64,000 nt of DNA from Sphingomonas sp. HDW15A (GCF_011301715.1 NZ_CP049870.1:310001-374000); one strand, 5' to 3'; shown: positions 1 through 8,572, counted from the stretch's first letter. Numbers and translations: made by a program. Notes: generated by a model not told the origin, from the sequence alone.

Positions 1-1
1 G

Positions 2-526
2 TCGCGCTTCTTTTCGGGCTGGGGCGTGCGGACAATCGCCAGCGGCGAGGCGCGATATAACCCGATGTCCTACCATAATGGGTCCATCTGGCCCCACGAC
101 AACGGACTTATCGGTCTTGGCCTTGCCCGTTATGGCTGCAAGTCTGGTGTGGGCACGATCTTCGAAGGAATTTTCGAGGCCGCGACCTACGACGAGCTTC
201 GTCGCCTTCCGGAATTGTTCTGCGGCTTTGCGCGGCGGAGGCGGTGCGGGCCCACCTCTTATCCGGTCGCCTGTTCGCCCCAGGCCTGGGCCGCAGCAAC
301 ACCGTTCGCGCTCTTAGCCGCCTCCATCGGCTGCGACATTCGACACGATGCCGACGAGCTTGTCCTTGCCGTGCCAACCTTGCCGCGGTTCCTCGATAAG
401 CTCACGATACGCAATCTGGCGTTCGGCGAGTCCCATGTCGATCTTCAACTCGCCCGCGTCGACAACGATGTCACCGCCGCCGTTCTGTCGCGAAGTGGAC
501 CGGCCCGGGTGGTCATCAACAAGTAG
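2..526 (+). CDS. Amylo-alpha-1,6-glucosidase / glycogen-debranching-type glycoside hydrolase, C-terminal part
   Basis: The reading frame is open at the left edge, so only about the last 174 residues are present. The stretch SGWGVRTI then YNPMSYHNGSIWPHDN (around positions 20-110) is typical of the (alpha/alpha)6 catalytic domain of amylo-alpha-1,6-glucosidase/GDE proteins, which trim alpha-1,6 branches of glycogen-like glucans or related oligosaccharides. A later PQAWAAATPF stretch is also conserved in this family. The C-terminus is a short beta-rich tail ending in VVINK. It converges with the metallophosphoesterase gene, leaving 25 bp between the stops. The family is fairly sure; the exact substrate cannot be judged from the fragment. 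Confidence 0.8.
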   Translation, partial: SRFFSGWGVRTIASGEARYNPMSYHNGSIWPHDNGLIGLGLARYGCKSGVGTIFEGIFEAATYDELRRLPELFCGFARRRRCGPTSYPVACSPQAWAAATPFALLAASIGCDIRHDADELVLAVPTLPRFLDKLTIRNLAFGESHVDLQLARVDNDVTAAVLSRSGPARVVINK

Positions 527-551
527 TTAGGCTGGGCTCCGCTTCAGCGCC

Positions 552-1409
552 TTAGCCCGTTCCTCGCTCGGCAAGGAACGCCTTCATCATCGGCTGCAGG
601 TTGCTGCTGTAGCTGGCAATGATGTTGCGTGGCCCGGCGATCTCGAAGTGGGTAAGAAGTGAGCGGCCATCCCAATAATGGAGTGCGTAAGCGGGTGCGT
701 CGGCGATGATCAGCGCACGCCCGTCGGGATGAGTCGGGTCGACATCCTCGAGGTCGAGTGCAACCTGAGGTGCCGTCGAAGCGGCGACGACGAGCCGCTT
801 GCCCGCGAAGCTGGTGGAAATCGGCCGGTGGACATGGCCGCAAATCAGCGCGACGACCTGCTTAGCCGGCTTCAGTATCGTTTCCAGTCGCTGGACCCAT
901 TGTTCGTGCGGCAGCGCGCTCATCCAGGCGATCCCAGTGTCGACCGGAGGGTGATGAAGGATGACGATGGTCGGCATGTCCTTCTTCTCGCGAAGCCGGG
1001 CACGAAGCCATTTCCCACGTTTTTCACAGATCATCCCGCCGTGGCGGCCGGGATCGAGCGTGTCGGCCACGACGAAACGCAATCCGTCGTACTCCGCTTC
1101 ATATTGGATGAAGCCGTTCTCGTCGGTTTGGACTTCCGGCAGGACCGAGAGGAAATTCTCGCGGCTGTCGTGATTCCCGACGGCCCAAAGCAACGGGCCC
1201 TCCCACCGCTTCACCAAGGCCTCCATGTGGCGATAGGCGCGATGATCGTCGGCATTCTCGACAAGATCGCCGGTAACCACCAGCAGATCCGGTCGTGGGT
1301 CCATCGCGCTCAACTGGTCGATCACCATGTTGAGACGCCGGACATTGAGTTCGTGCACATTTCCTGGATCGAAACCGATGTGCAGGTCGGTAATCTGGGC
1401 GATCAGCAT
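552..1409 (-). CDS. Calcineurin-like metallophosphoesterase (CpdA/GpdQ type)
   Basis: A 285-residue protein with the full metallophosphoesterase signature: DLHIG near the N-terminus, GDLVEN, GNHDSR, HHPP and GHVH, which supply the ligands of the two-metal centre. Single-domain proteins of this layout hydrolyse cyclic nucleotides or phosphodiesters such as 3',5'-cAMP and glycerophosphodiesters in the cytoplasm. I chose the ATG at 1409 rather than the in-frame TTG at 1421 because family members begin directly with M-LIAQITDLH. There is no signal peptide. It is transcribed alone, convergent with the debranching-enzyme gene. The substrate is not predictable from sequence. Confidence 0.85.
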   Translation of the reverse strand: MLIAQITDLHIGFDPGNVHELNVRRLNMVIDQLSAMDPRPDLLVVTGDLVENADDHRAYRHMEALVKRWEGPLLWAVGNHDSRENFLSVLPEVQTDENGFIQYEAEYDGLRFVVADTLDPGRHGGMICEKRGKWLRARLREKKDMPTIVILHHPPVDTGIAWMSALPHEQWVQRLETILKPAKQVVALICGHVHRPISTSFAGKRLVVAASTAPQVALDLEDVDPTHPDGRALIIADAPAYALHYWDGRSLLTHFEIAGPRNIIASYSSNLQPMMKAFLAERGTG

Positions 1410-1567
1410 CGCCGCGCCCAAGCCTTGGACAATTCAACCCCCCAATTCAGCCGCGTCGCGTCGCGGCTCGTGCCTTTTCAACACGGCAGGGCGTTGGCCG
1501 TCAACGCCATTCCGGTCGGCGTTGACTAGCGCGGCGCCCTCGCCCATATGCGCCGCGCCAGCCGACT

Positions 1568-1643
1568 GGCCCCTTCGTCTAGCGGTCTAGGACGTCGCCC
1601 TCTCACGGCGAAAACACGGGTTCGAGTCCCGTAGGGGTCACCA
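1568..1643 (+). tRNA. tRNA-Glu (anticodon CTC)
   Basis: A 76-nt cloverleaf. The acceptor stem GGCCCCT pairs with AGGGGTC (one G-T pair). There is a D-arm, an anticodon arm TCGCC/GGCGA with loop CTCTCAC giving anticodon CTC (codon GAG), a T-arm with GGTTCGAGTCC, discriminator A, and a genomically encoded CCA at 1641-1643. Confidence 0.95.
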
Positions 1644-1766
1644 TCACTGCGCATTGCCCGGATCTTACTTGCAGCATAATCGTGCGCACTCGGGTGTCAC
1701 CCTGAGCCGGCGCCGAAACGAGTCATGCAGGGGCGTCCGTAGTTCCACCGAGCGAGAACTAGGGTT

Positions 1767-1796
1767 TTGCCCGGCTTAATCGCGTCCGTTTAGAAT
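1767..1796 (+). promoter_or_regulatory. Possible sigma-70-type promoter for the DcaP-like porin
   Basis: TTGCCC at 1767-1772 and TAGAAT at 1791-1796 are separated by 18 bp, about 44 bp upstream of the porin ATG. The -10 box matches five of six consensus bases and the -35 only four. A strong ribosome binding site (GGAGGGG) lies just before the ATG. This is a by-eye match only. Confidence 0.3.
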
Positions 1797-1839
1797 CTAG
1801 TCTCGCCTTCCGAGTTTCCGCGCGGAGGGGATTCTTTCA

Positions 1840-3240
1840 ATGACCTATGTAAAGCTGGCAGCCGGGCTGGGGGTCTTGCTTGCCACCCCCGCGTTCGCAG
1901 CCGCGGACAATGTTTCTGGGCAGCCGACTGCACAGCAGGGTTCCTCGGCAGCGGAACGCGATGCGTTGCTTAAAGAAATTGAAGCACTTCGTGCGCGGGT
2001 CGAAGCGCTCGAAGCCAAGGAGGCGGCTGCTCCTCCCCCGACCCCTGCTGCGGCGCCCGCGACGGAATCCCGCGCCGAGAAGCTGGCGAAAGACCACAAC
2101 CTCGAGCTTTACGGCTTCGTGCAGCTTGACGCGATTCAGGACTTCAATCGCGTCGATCCGGACTGGGAAGCATCTCTTCGCGCTTCCAAGATTCCGACCG
2201 AGGAAGGCGCCTTCGGTAGCGATGGTCAGTCGATCTTCAGCGTTCGCCAGACGCGGCTAGGCGTCAAGGCGAGCGGAACTCTGCACGACAAGCCCTACGA
2301 AGCGAAATTTGAATTCGACCTGTTCGGCACCGGTGACGAAGCCGGCCAGACCCACATGCGCATCCGGCACATGTATGCGAAATGGGGGCCGATCCTGGCC
2401 GGTCAAACGAACACCTTGTTCATGGATGTCGACATTGCACCGAACAGCATCGAATATTGGGGTCCGCCGGGAATGGCATGGCTCCGCAATCCCCAGCTTC
2501 GCTGGACCTTCCTCGACCGCAACGGCTGGCAAGCAGCAATTGCGATCGAGCACCCGGCCGACGACATCGATCCCGGAAACCTTCGACTGATCGATGAGAG
2601 CATCGCCGATAACATCCAGTCGGACGAAGAACTTCCTGATCTCACGGCTGCTCTGGGCTACTACGGGAATTGGGGACACGTTCGCTTAGCCGGATTGCTT
2701 CGGAAGATTGGCTACGACACACGACTTTCCGACGGGAATGAGCCCGAAGGAAGTCAGACTGGATGGGGTGTTGACCTCACCGGATCTTTCAAGCTCGGCT
2801 TGGCCACACCGAAGCTCGGCGTCGTCTATGGCCGGGGCATCGCTACCTACATGAACGACGGTGGCATGGATCTGGCACCTTCGGTCGAGGTGACCGTAGG
2901 TCCGGGCGGCTTCATCATCGATCCAGAAGCGGAGGCCGTGAAACTGCTGGGCGTTTCGGCATTCGTCGACTTCCAGTGGGCCAAGAAATGGAGTTCGACA
3001 ATCGGCTACAGCTTCACGAAGGTTTGGAATACCAATTTCCAGGACGCGAGCGCCTTCCACAAAGGTGAATATGCGCTTGCGAACCTGCTTTGGTATCCGG
3101 CCGATCCCGTAATGGCAGGTCTTGAGCTCCAATGGGGCCAACGGACCGACAACGATGGAGACAAGGGCGACGATCTGAGGCTTCAGGCGAGCTTCAAATG
3201 GTCCTTCACCAGCAACAATATTTGGAGCTGGTTTGAGTAG
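1840..3240 (+). CDS. DcaP-like outer-membrane porin
   Basis: A 466-residue precursor with a Sec signal peptide ending at ATPAFA-AAD. A short coiled-coil stretch follows (roughly residues 35-62, rich in E, L, A, R) and then an Ala/Pro linker. The rest is a beta-barrel beginning LYGFVQLDAIQDF and ending in an aromatic-terminated strand (IWSWFE). This coiled coil plus barrel arrangement is characteristic of DcaP-family trimeric porins, which take up dicarboxylates and other small anionic solutes. The start is supported by a GGAGGGG ribosome binding site. The gene is followed by a good rho-independent terminator at 3289-3316, so it is probably monocistronic. The solute is not known. Confidence 0.85.
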   Translation: MTYVKLAAGLGVLLATPAFAAADNVSGQPTAQQGSSAAERDALLKEIEALRARVEALEAKEAAAPPPTPAAAPATESRAEKLAKDHNLELYGFVQLDAIQDFNRVDPDWEASLRASKIPTEEGAFGSDGQSIFSVRQTRLGVKASGTLHDKPYEAKFEFDLFGTGDEAGQTHMRIRHMYAKWGPILAGQTNTLFMDVDIAPNSIEYWGPPGMAWLRNPQLRWTFLDRNGWQAAIAIEHPADDIDPGNLRLIDESIADNIQSDEELPDLTAALGYYGNWGHVRLAGLLRKIGYDTRLSDGNEPEGSQTGWGVDLTGSFKLGLATPKLGVVYGRGIATYMNDGGMDLAPSVEVTVGPGGFIIDPEAEAVKLLGVSAFVDFQWAKKWSSTIGYSFTKVWNTNFQDASAFHKGEYALANLLWYPADPVMAGLELQWGQRTDNDGDKGDDLRLQASFKWSFTSNNIWSWFE

Positions 3241-3288
3241 CGACGTGTACAGCCGAATACATCTCTGATTGCACAGGATTGAATAGAA

Positions 3289-3316
3289 AGCGCCGGGCCG
3301 ATCGCCCGGTGCTTTT
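3289..3316 (+). terminator. Rho-independent terminator after the porin gene
   Basis: A 10-bp stem (3289-3298 with 3304-3313, one G-T pair) and a 5-base loop, followed by TTTT, 48 bp after the porin stop. Confidence 0.8.
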
Positions 3317-3348
3317 GCGTTGAGAAAAACGTCCGAGCCTTACGACAA

Positions 3349-3384
3349 GAAATCGGCGCGCTAGTTTGGTAACTAGCGCGCCGA
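3349..3384 (-). terminator. Rho-independent terminator after the glycine-rich gene
   Basis: A perfect 14-bp inverted repeat (3353-3366 with 3371-3384) around a 4-base loop. Read leftwards it is followed by a T-rich stretch (TTTCTTGT). It lies just past the stop of the leftward glycine-rich gene at 3399. Confidence 0.8.
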
Positions 3385-3398
3385 CCTCTCTCGCGCCG

Positions 3399-4271
3399 CT
3401 ATTGTGGAGGCGGCGTGCCCGTGTTCGGATCCGGCACGGTGACGTAAACGATCGTGTCGCCCTCATACTGCGGTTGATACCAAGCGCCGCCGCAAGAATA
3501 GTAGGTGTAGCTGTAATAGGCGTACGGCGAGCAGCCGCCTGGCAGCGCGTAATATGCGGAGCCATATGCGCCTGCGACGGCGCCGGCGACTGCCCCGATC
3601 GCGATCCCCGCCGCCAGCGGGTAATCGGTCCAGCCGCCCCATCCATCACCCCAGTCGTTATCGATGTTGATGTCGCCGGTATTGATGTTGCCATTGTTGA
3701 TGCGGTTTCCGCTGCCAACATTATTGCGGCCACCTGCGGGACGCTGGCCCGGCCGTGCTCCTCCAACGCCGCCGACACCGCCGACACCACCAACGCCGCC
3801 GACACCACCAACGCCGCCGACACCACCAACGCCGCCGACACCGCCGACGCCGCCGACGCCGCCTGGACGTCCGGCTCCACCGACACCCCCGACACCGCCG
3901 GGCCCGCCCGGCCGGCCGGCGTTGCCGACACCGCCGACTCCACCAGGCCTCGTCGAAGGCCGGTTGAAGCTTCCGCCTCCCGGGCGCGTCGTTGGACGGC
4001 TATAGCTTCCGCCGCCAGGGCGGCTGTAGCTGCCGCCGCGGCTCATGCCGCGCGAGCCGCCCATGCTCCCACGACTGTAGCCCCCACCACCGCGGCTAAA
4101 TCCGCCGCCTCCGCCTCGGCTAATGCTGGACATGCCGCCTCCGCGAGCACCACCACCGAAGCCGCCGCCACCACCTCCGCGGCCGCCCCGGGCTTGGACT
4201 TCCTGGATGGAGAATGCGATGAGGCCAACAAGGGCGACTGTTGTCCCTAAGAGCGTGTACTGCGACTTCAT
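3399..4271 (-). CDS. Glycine-rich repeat protein, exported, function unknown
   Basis: A 290-residue protein with an N-terminal hydrophobic segment (LLGTTVALVGLIAF) that looks like a signal sequence or anchor. It continues with a Gly/Arg/Ser-rich stretch and then a long run of GGVGGV repeats (about residues 110-175). The C-terminal 90 residues are different: an Ala/Gly hydrophobic helix (IAIGAVAGAVAGAYG) followed by a Tyr/Cys-rich tail (YYSYTYYSCGGAWYQPQY) ending in a valine-rich strand. This tail looks conserved and structured, while the middle is low complexity. The ATG overlaps the stop of the upstream DUF2092 gene by 4 bp, so the two are translationally coupled and probably act together in the envelope. 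No function can be assigned. Confidence 0.75.
   Translation of the reverse strand: MKSQYTLLGTTVALVGLIAFSIQEVQARGGRGGGGGGFGGGARGGGMSSISRGGGGGFSRGGGGYSRGSMGGSRGMSRGGSYSRPGGGSYSRPTTRPGGGSFNRPSTRPGGVGGVGNAGRPGGPGGVGGVGGAGRPGGVGGVGGVGGVGGVGGVGGVGGVGGVGGVGGVGGARPGQRPAGGRNNVGSGNRINNGNINTGDINIDNDWGDGWGGWTDYPLAAGIAIGAVAGAVAGAYGSAYYALPGGCSPYAYYSYTYYSCGGAWYQPQYEGDTIVYVTVPDPNTGTPPPQ
3765..3955 (-). repeat. Tandem repeat coding for GGVGGV units
   Basis: Units of 18 nt (GCCGCCGACACCACCAAC on the plus strand) are repeated almost perfectly several times inside the glycine-rich gene, then degenerate on both sides. The unit is a multiple of three, so copy-number change would keep the frame. Confidence 0.85.
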
Positions 4272-5083
4272 CGTACTTTTCCTTTCAGGTCATATCTTGC
4301 CATCTGGATGCGCTTCGCATTGGCATCGGGCTTGAAGGCAAAGTCGCTGTCCGAAAAGGTCGGGTTCACGGTCCAGTCGAGACGCGCGGTGAAGGTCGGC
4401 CTCGCCTCGTCCGTACGATCGACGATTACGAGCTTGCGAGGAAGCGGCTTGTCGCCCGGCTCGATCCAGATTTCCCAATCTGCATCGCCCTCGCGGAATG
4501 CATAGTGATTGGTCAAAACGCCATCGATCGTCGCGGTTCCAATGGGGAACGCTGACTTCAGCTGGTCCACTCTCTCACTGCCTGCTTCGTTCCAGCGGAA
4601 CAGGTCTTCCAAAGGTAACTCAAGGCCGAACTTGTCGTAAATCATCGCCAGCGTTTCTTTGTTAGTGGCTGGGGCTGGGATCTGGGCGTAAAAACCTTGC
4701 ACAGGTGCGAAAACGGTAAAATTCTTCCCGTCATAGTAGAATTGCCGCTTCTTCTGATTGCTGTCGAAATCGATCATGAAACCGTTGGGCTTGCGAATCT
4801 TGTATTTCGCAACACCATCCAACTGGATCCGCTGCCCCTCTTCGGTCACGACGTCGAGGCTGCCATTGGAAGTGACCCCCGCTGTCTTGAGAGACATAAG
4901 GTAAGCGCTCATATTCTTAAGCGCCTCGACAGCTCTCGGATCGACTTCGCCCTTTACATCTGGCGCTTTAGCAGTCGTTTCCGGTACTTGGGTGCCGCGC
5001 TCTTTCTCAGCTTGCTTGTCGCACCCACTTAACAGGAAAAATGACAGTCCAGCTGCGAGCAATTTGCGATGACTGTTTGTCAT
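4268..5083 (-). CDS. DUF2092-family lipoprotein
   Basis: A 271-residue protein with a lipoprotein signal peptide and lipobox (LLSGC, Cys at about residue 20). The body matches DUF2092: a helical start (RAVEALKNMSAYL), then alternating strands with KYKIRKPNGFMIDF, QFYYDGKNFTVFAP and a late VNPTFSDSDFAF. DUF2092 proteins are predicted periplasmic proteins with a LolA/LolB-like half-barrel fold, suggesting binding of a hydrophobic ligand or acyl chain. It is the first gene of a two-gene unit with the glycine-rich protein (4-bp overlap). The family is fairly sure; the function is unknown. Confidence 0.8.
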   Translation of the reverse strand: MTNSHRKLLAAGLSFFLLSGCDKQAEKERGTQVPETTAKAPDVKGEVDPRAVEALKNMSAYLMSLKTAGVTSNGSLDVVTEEGQRIQLDGVAKYKIRKPNGFMIDFDSNQKKRQFYYDGKNFTVFAPVQGFYAQIPAPATNKETLAMIYDKFGLELPLEDLFRWNEAGSERVDQLKSAFPIGTATIDGVLTNHYAFREGDADWEIWIEPGDKPLPRKLVIVDRTDEARPTFTARLDWTVNPTFSDSDFAFKPDANAKRIQMARYDLKGKVR

Positions 5084-5247
5084 GTGCGGCCTCCCAACTC
5101 ACCCTGACACAGGGCGGCTTCAGGACTGGCGGTAACACCGCACGCCAATGACGTTTATCGGGCGAATCCCGCATAGGAGGGATGATTTGTCCCTCGGCGC
5201 GCAAGCGCAGAAGAAGGGGAAATCCTGATATCCGTGGGGCCTGAACT

Positions 5248-6318
5248 TCAGGCGGATCCCATGCCTGTCGGAACTGCGAATGGATCGCAGTCGATGGACT
5301 GAGACGGCCGTATCGGGCAATCAGTGGTCAACCAATGGCTGAAGTCTCGGCCCAAAAGCGCAGACAGCTTGGCCACGTCAACGGCGAATGTCGCGATCAT
5401 CTCTGTACGAAGTTCCTCTGAAAGCTGCCGCGACGGAGCGCTTGTCCGGTTCCATTTCAGAAGGCGTTTGCGAAAAGCTTTGAGTGCAGGAACGCCGGGC
5501 AGGTTCCCCACTCGCTTATTGATGGCAATACCTTCGCGGCGAAGGGCCGCTTCGCTTGCGAAAAGGGATCTCGCCACCGGCGGTCGCTTGAGCAGGCGTT
5601 GCAGGAGCACCGAGCGAACACCGGTGCTAGAGCGGAAAGGCGCAAAGTCACAGCGCTCATCGGGTGGCAGCGCCAGAAAATCCAAGATCCTTCTATACTG
5701 GATCGCAGGGTCAGCCACCAGGTCGTCAAAGACCGATACAAAGCATCGCTCTCGCCCAACGATATCGAAGAATTGACCAACGTACTTACCGAGCCGTCCT
5801 ATCTCCTCATAGTCCAGTAAGCGCGGATCGGCGCACGTACGAGGGATGCGCTGGCCTCGCCGGCGATCGCCAACTAGCGACCATGCTCTTTCGAAATCGG
5901 ACTCGTCCTCGTCGCCATTGCAGATATGACGCTGGTGAAGCGATGGCAGCATTTCGAGCGGATTGCGGATTGCGATGATGAACTTGGCATCGGGCCAGGC
6001 ATCGAGGGCCGGTTTTAGCCGTTCTGGTGCGTAAAGGTAGGAAACCGAACCATCGAGCAGCACCTGACCGGGCTCGCGGCCAGGGAAGAAATGATCGAGG
6101 TACTCAGCAATGAGACGATCGATGAATTCGCCTTCAGAAAGGCGAGCGAATTCTCGTCGTGAAAAATAGTGCGGCTCTTTCACATTCGCCGGACAGATAT
6201 TGGGGTTGCTCCCCAGATAACGCGCAAGGGATGTCGTGCCGCAGCGCGGCGCGCCGACGATAGAACACCATCCGGGGGAGGTGCCGCTCTCGTGACTTCG
6301 AATGTGCGACCATTGCAT
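5248..6318 (-). CDS. Sulfotransferase family protein
   Basis: A 356-residue cytoplasmic protein. Near the N-terminus, VGAPRCGTTSLARYL is the 5'-phosphosulfate-binding loop for PAPS, and KFIIAIRNPLEMLPS (about residue 110-125) is the 3'-phosphate-binding segment. Together they identify a PAPS-dependent sulfotransferase of the broad bacterial group that sulfates carbohydrates or other acceptors. A conserved KEPHYF stretch lies between them. The acceptor is unknown and no polysaccharide genes are adjacent. It is a single gene with its own upstream gap of about 85 bp. Confidence 0.85.
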   Translation of the reverse strand: MQWSHIRSHESGTSPGWCSIVGAPRCGTTSLARYLGSNPNICPANVKEPHYFSRREFARLSEGEFIDRLIAEYLDHFFPGREPGQVLLDGSVSYLYAPERLKPALDAWPDAKFIIAIRNPLEMLPSLHQRHICNGDEDESDFERAWSLVGDRRRGQRIPRTCADPRLLDYEEIGRLGKYVGQFFDIVGRERCFVSVFDDLVADPAIQYRRILDFLALPPDERCDFAPFRSSTGVRSVLLQRLLKRPPVARSLFASEAALRREGIAINKRVGNLPGVPALKAFRKRLLKWNRTSAPSRQLSEELRTEMIATFAVDVAKLSALLGRDFSHWLTTDCPIRPSQSIDCDPFAVPTGMGSA

Positions 6319-6403
6319 TTCAAAGCAAGTCCCACAGTATGGTGCGAACTCCCATCGGGTCTATTCCCGATTTAGAGCATACCTCTGCAATTCGAAAGGA
6401 CGG

Positions 6404-6862
6404 TTACGCCAGCCGCCGATAAAACCGCACGACCAGTTCTTCCGCGGCCACCATTGTGACGACGACAATGATTAGCCAGACGATGCCGTGCCACATGCCC
6501 TCAAATCGAACTTGATCGCCGAAGGTGAGCGCGAGTGCTTCGAGGATTACGAACTTCGAGCCGAATAGGATGAGCCATGCCACAAAAAATCGCAGCGCGG
6601 TCATCAGCTTGCCGGGCTTGCTTTTCATATAGTCGAGCACGCGGTGCTCGACAGCGATCGTGGCTTTTAGCAAAAGCTGGAGCACGAGTGCCGCAAGCAA
6701 GGCGACCGAAAATGACTCCACCCAGACCTTGTCGGAAAACTCGTCGAACAGGCCGAGAACCACAAGATCGATCAGCGTTCCAGTATAATATCGAAGGAAG
6801 GTGCGCTGCCGATCTGAAGGAGGCTGAGCAATCGCCGGCAAGAGCGCTGAGTTGTCGGACAT
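6404..6862 (-). CDS. Small integral membrane protein, unknown function
   Basis: 152 residues with three to four predicted membrane segments (around residues 27-45, 50-68, 90-112 and 123-145), a charged loop between the second and third, and a basic C-terminal end (RFYRRLA). The ATG follows a good GGGGGAACT ribosome binding site. I do not recognise a family. The neighbours (sulfotransferase, response regulator) do not point to a role. Confidence 0.7.
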   Translation of the reverse strand: MSDNSALLPAIAQPPSDRQRTFLRYYTGTLIDLVVLGLFDEFSDKVWVESFSVALLAALVLQLLLKATIAVEHRVLDYMKSKPGKLMTALRFFVAWLILFGSKFVILEALALTFGDQVRFEGMWHGIVWLIIVVVTMVAAEELVVRFYRRLA

Positions 6863-7065
6863 AGTTCCCCCGATCCTGACCTGGGCTATCCGCCCGCTTT
6901 GCGTCTCGCTTTGGGCCTAAACCGACGCCTCGTGCGAATAGCACTTGAATGACGCGGATCGCATTGCCGCAAACCCCGAGACTTGCTTCAGGCCATTCCC
7001 GATACCGAGCGGTTCGTGCTGGACGAGCTCATGCCGTCATGCAGTGCATATGGGTTTACCCTGAT

Positions 7066-7081
7066 TGGCACTCTGCTTGCA
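7066..7081 (+). promoter_or_regulatory. Sigma-54 (RpoN) -24/-12 promoter
   Basis: TTGGCACTCTGCTTGCA covers 7065-7081 and matches the sigma-54 consensus (TGGCACG, four bases, TTGCW) at all but one position. The GG at 7067-7068 and GC at 7079-7080 have the required 10-bp spacing. Predicted transcription would start near 7092, giving a leader of about 110 nt before the response regulator ATG at 7201. The gene-free stretch 6863-7200 holds this element and nothing else I can identify; a short open frame across it has no ribosome binding site. The activator is not known, but the window encodes one sigma-54 activator, PrsR. Confidence 0.75.
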
Positions 7082-7200
7082 CAGGTGGAGAAGGCGGTGA
7101 GTGCTGCCGACAGCAAACATTGCTTCAGGTGAGCGCGGGAGTAACGTGTGGGGCGTCCCAACCTGGTTTTTGGAAATCCATTATGGGGATGGATTGACGT

Positions 7201-7848
7201 ATGACGAGTCCGATCCGGCGGGTACTGATCATCGATGATCACGATGCGATCCGTAGAGGCGTGCGTCAGCTCCTCGAGACGAAGCCAAACTACCAGGTTG
7301 TCGGTGAAGCGGCTGACGGCCGAACCGGCTTGCGCGTCGCCAAGGAAACCCGCCCGGATATCGCCATCCTCGACTATTCGATCCCCGAGCTCAACGGCCT
7401 TGACCTCGCCCATGCGTTGAAGCGCGAACTGCCCAAGATCGAGATTCTTCTCTACACGATGCACGATCGGGAAGAGATCATCACGAATATCCTTCGTGCC
7501 GGCGTGCGGGGCTTTGTGTTGAAGTCGGATACGGAGAAGCATTTGCTTGCAGCGCTTGATGCGCTTTCCATCCGACGATCCTACTTTTCGGGCGCGATCT
7601 CCGACGCGCTTCTCGACCAATTCTTGGAGAGCAAGCCGCATCAATCGACTGGCAGCCTGACCCATCGCGAGCGGGAAGTGGTCCAGCAGGTCGCGGAAGG
7701 TCGCATCAACAAGGAAATCGCCGAACGTCTGAGCATTAGCATCAAGACGGTCGAGACTCATCGCGCGAGCGCCATGCGCAAACTCAACTTGCGGACGACG
7801 GCCGACCTGGTGCGTTATGCGGTCAGGAACCAGCTCATCCAGGCTTAA
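7201..7848 (+). CDS. NarL/FixJ-family response regulator (LuxR-type HTH)
   Basis: 215 residues. The receiver domain occupies about residues 7-122, with the acidic pair IIDDHD, the phospho-acceptor Asp in IAILDYSIPEL, the Thr of LLYTMHD and the Lys of VLKSD. A LuxR/GerE HTH follows (about 148-210) with LTHREREVVQQVAEG, NKEIAERL and KTVETHRASAMRKL. It is therefore a phosphorylation-controlled DNA-binding regulator. No sensor kinase is adjacent, so it is an orphan within the window. The gene sits behind the strong sigma-54 promoter candidate at 7066-7081. Confidence 0.9.
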   Translation: MTSPIRRVLIIDDHDAIRRGVRQLLETKPNYQVVGEAADGRTGLRVAKETRPDIAILDYSIPELNGLDLAHALKRELPKIEILLYTMHDREEIITNILRAGVRGFVLKSDTEKHLLAALDALSIRRSYFSGAISDALLDQFLESKPHQSTGSLTHREREVVQQVAEGRINKEIAERLSISIKTVETHRASAMRKLNLRTTADLVRYAVRNQLIQA

Positions 7849-7885
7849 GCGCGTCAGACTTTCGCATTCAATCCTGCAAGTCGAT

Positions 7886-8572
7886 CTATTGCCCCGCGCC
7901 GGTTAGAGCAACCAGGCGCTTGCGAGCGCCGTCCGCGAATTCCCGGGCCACTGCTTTGACGGTCTCGGTCTGCGAAATTGTTGCCGGCACGTCGAGCGGG
8001 TCTGGTGTGCGGCGTCGTACCGCAGCAAGCATCAGTTCGTTGGTGCGCGCGTCATAGAGTTCGACCGCGTAAAGAATAGAGCCTGTCAAGCTTCCGGGTT
8101 TTCCAAGAACGCTTTTCAACGCGCTGGTCGCAAAGCCCAGACCAGTCACGCGGGTCGCGGTCGCAATACCGCCAGTGGTTTTCGTTGCGCCCAGGATCGT
8201 GACCTGCAGCCTCAGCGTGTCAGTCTGCGGCGATGCAGGGGCAGGAAAGGACTTGGCCATCTCCGTGCGGAGCTCCTGCGTGATCATGTCTGCGAATTTT
8301 GCGCGGTCAGCCTGTGAAATCCCCTCAAATTGAGCGTCCGGCCCTTGATAAACGATCGCAGCCGGAATCATCACCGTGCGATATTTGCGAAACTCGGACG
8401 CCGGCCGCGCGTACGTCCAGGATTCGCTCCCGGCCTTGTCCTGAGCCATCACGCGCGCGGAGGGCAACGACACGGGCGCATGATCTCGTGTTTGCGACAC
8501 GGCCGGGGCCGCGATCAGAATGGCAGTTGCGGGAAGCAGGCAGCGGAATCGGGAAATCGCATCGGCACGCAT
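7886..8572 (-). CDS. DUF3313-family exported protein
   Basis: 228 residues with an N-terminal signal peptide (LLPATAILIAAPAVSQ) lacking a lipobox Cys. The body fits DUF3313: W-T-Y-A-R-P near residue 52, FRKYRTVMIPAAIVY, then strands with LRLQVTILGATKT and a YAVELYDARTNELMLA strand, ending in a helical C-terminus (VKAVAREFADGARKRL). These envelope proteins have no defined function. It converges with the response regulator gene. Confidence 0.7.
   Translation of the reverse strand: MRADAISRFRCLLPATAILIAAPAVSQTRDHAPVSLPSARVMAQDKAGSESWTYARPASEFRKYRTVMIPAAIVYQGPDAQFEGISQADRAKFADMITQELRTEMAKSFPAPASPQTDTLRLQVTILGATKTTGGIATATRVTGLGFATSALKSVLGKPGSLTGSILYAVELYDARTNELMLAAVRRRTPDPLDVPATISQTETVKAVAREFADGARKRLVALTGAGQ

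Noticed and set aside
3765-3955. Possible CRISPR array
   Set aside because: The repeats are direct and without spacers, coding for GGVGGV; it is a protein-coding tandem repeat.
6949-7197. 82-codon plus-strand frame upstream of the regulator
   Set aside because: No ribosome binding site, no domain, and it contains the sigma-54 promoter; more likely untranslated leader and spacer.
6988-7761. Minus-strand frame overlapping the NarL-type regulator
   Set aside because: The plus strand has complete receiver and HTH domains, so the antisense frame is a shadow.
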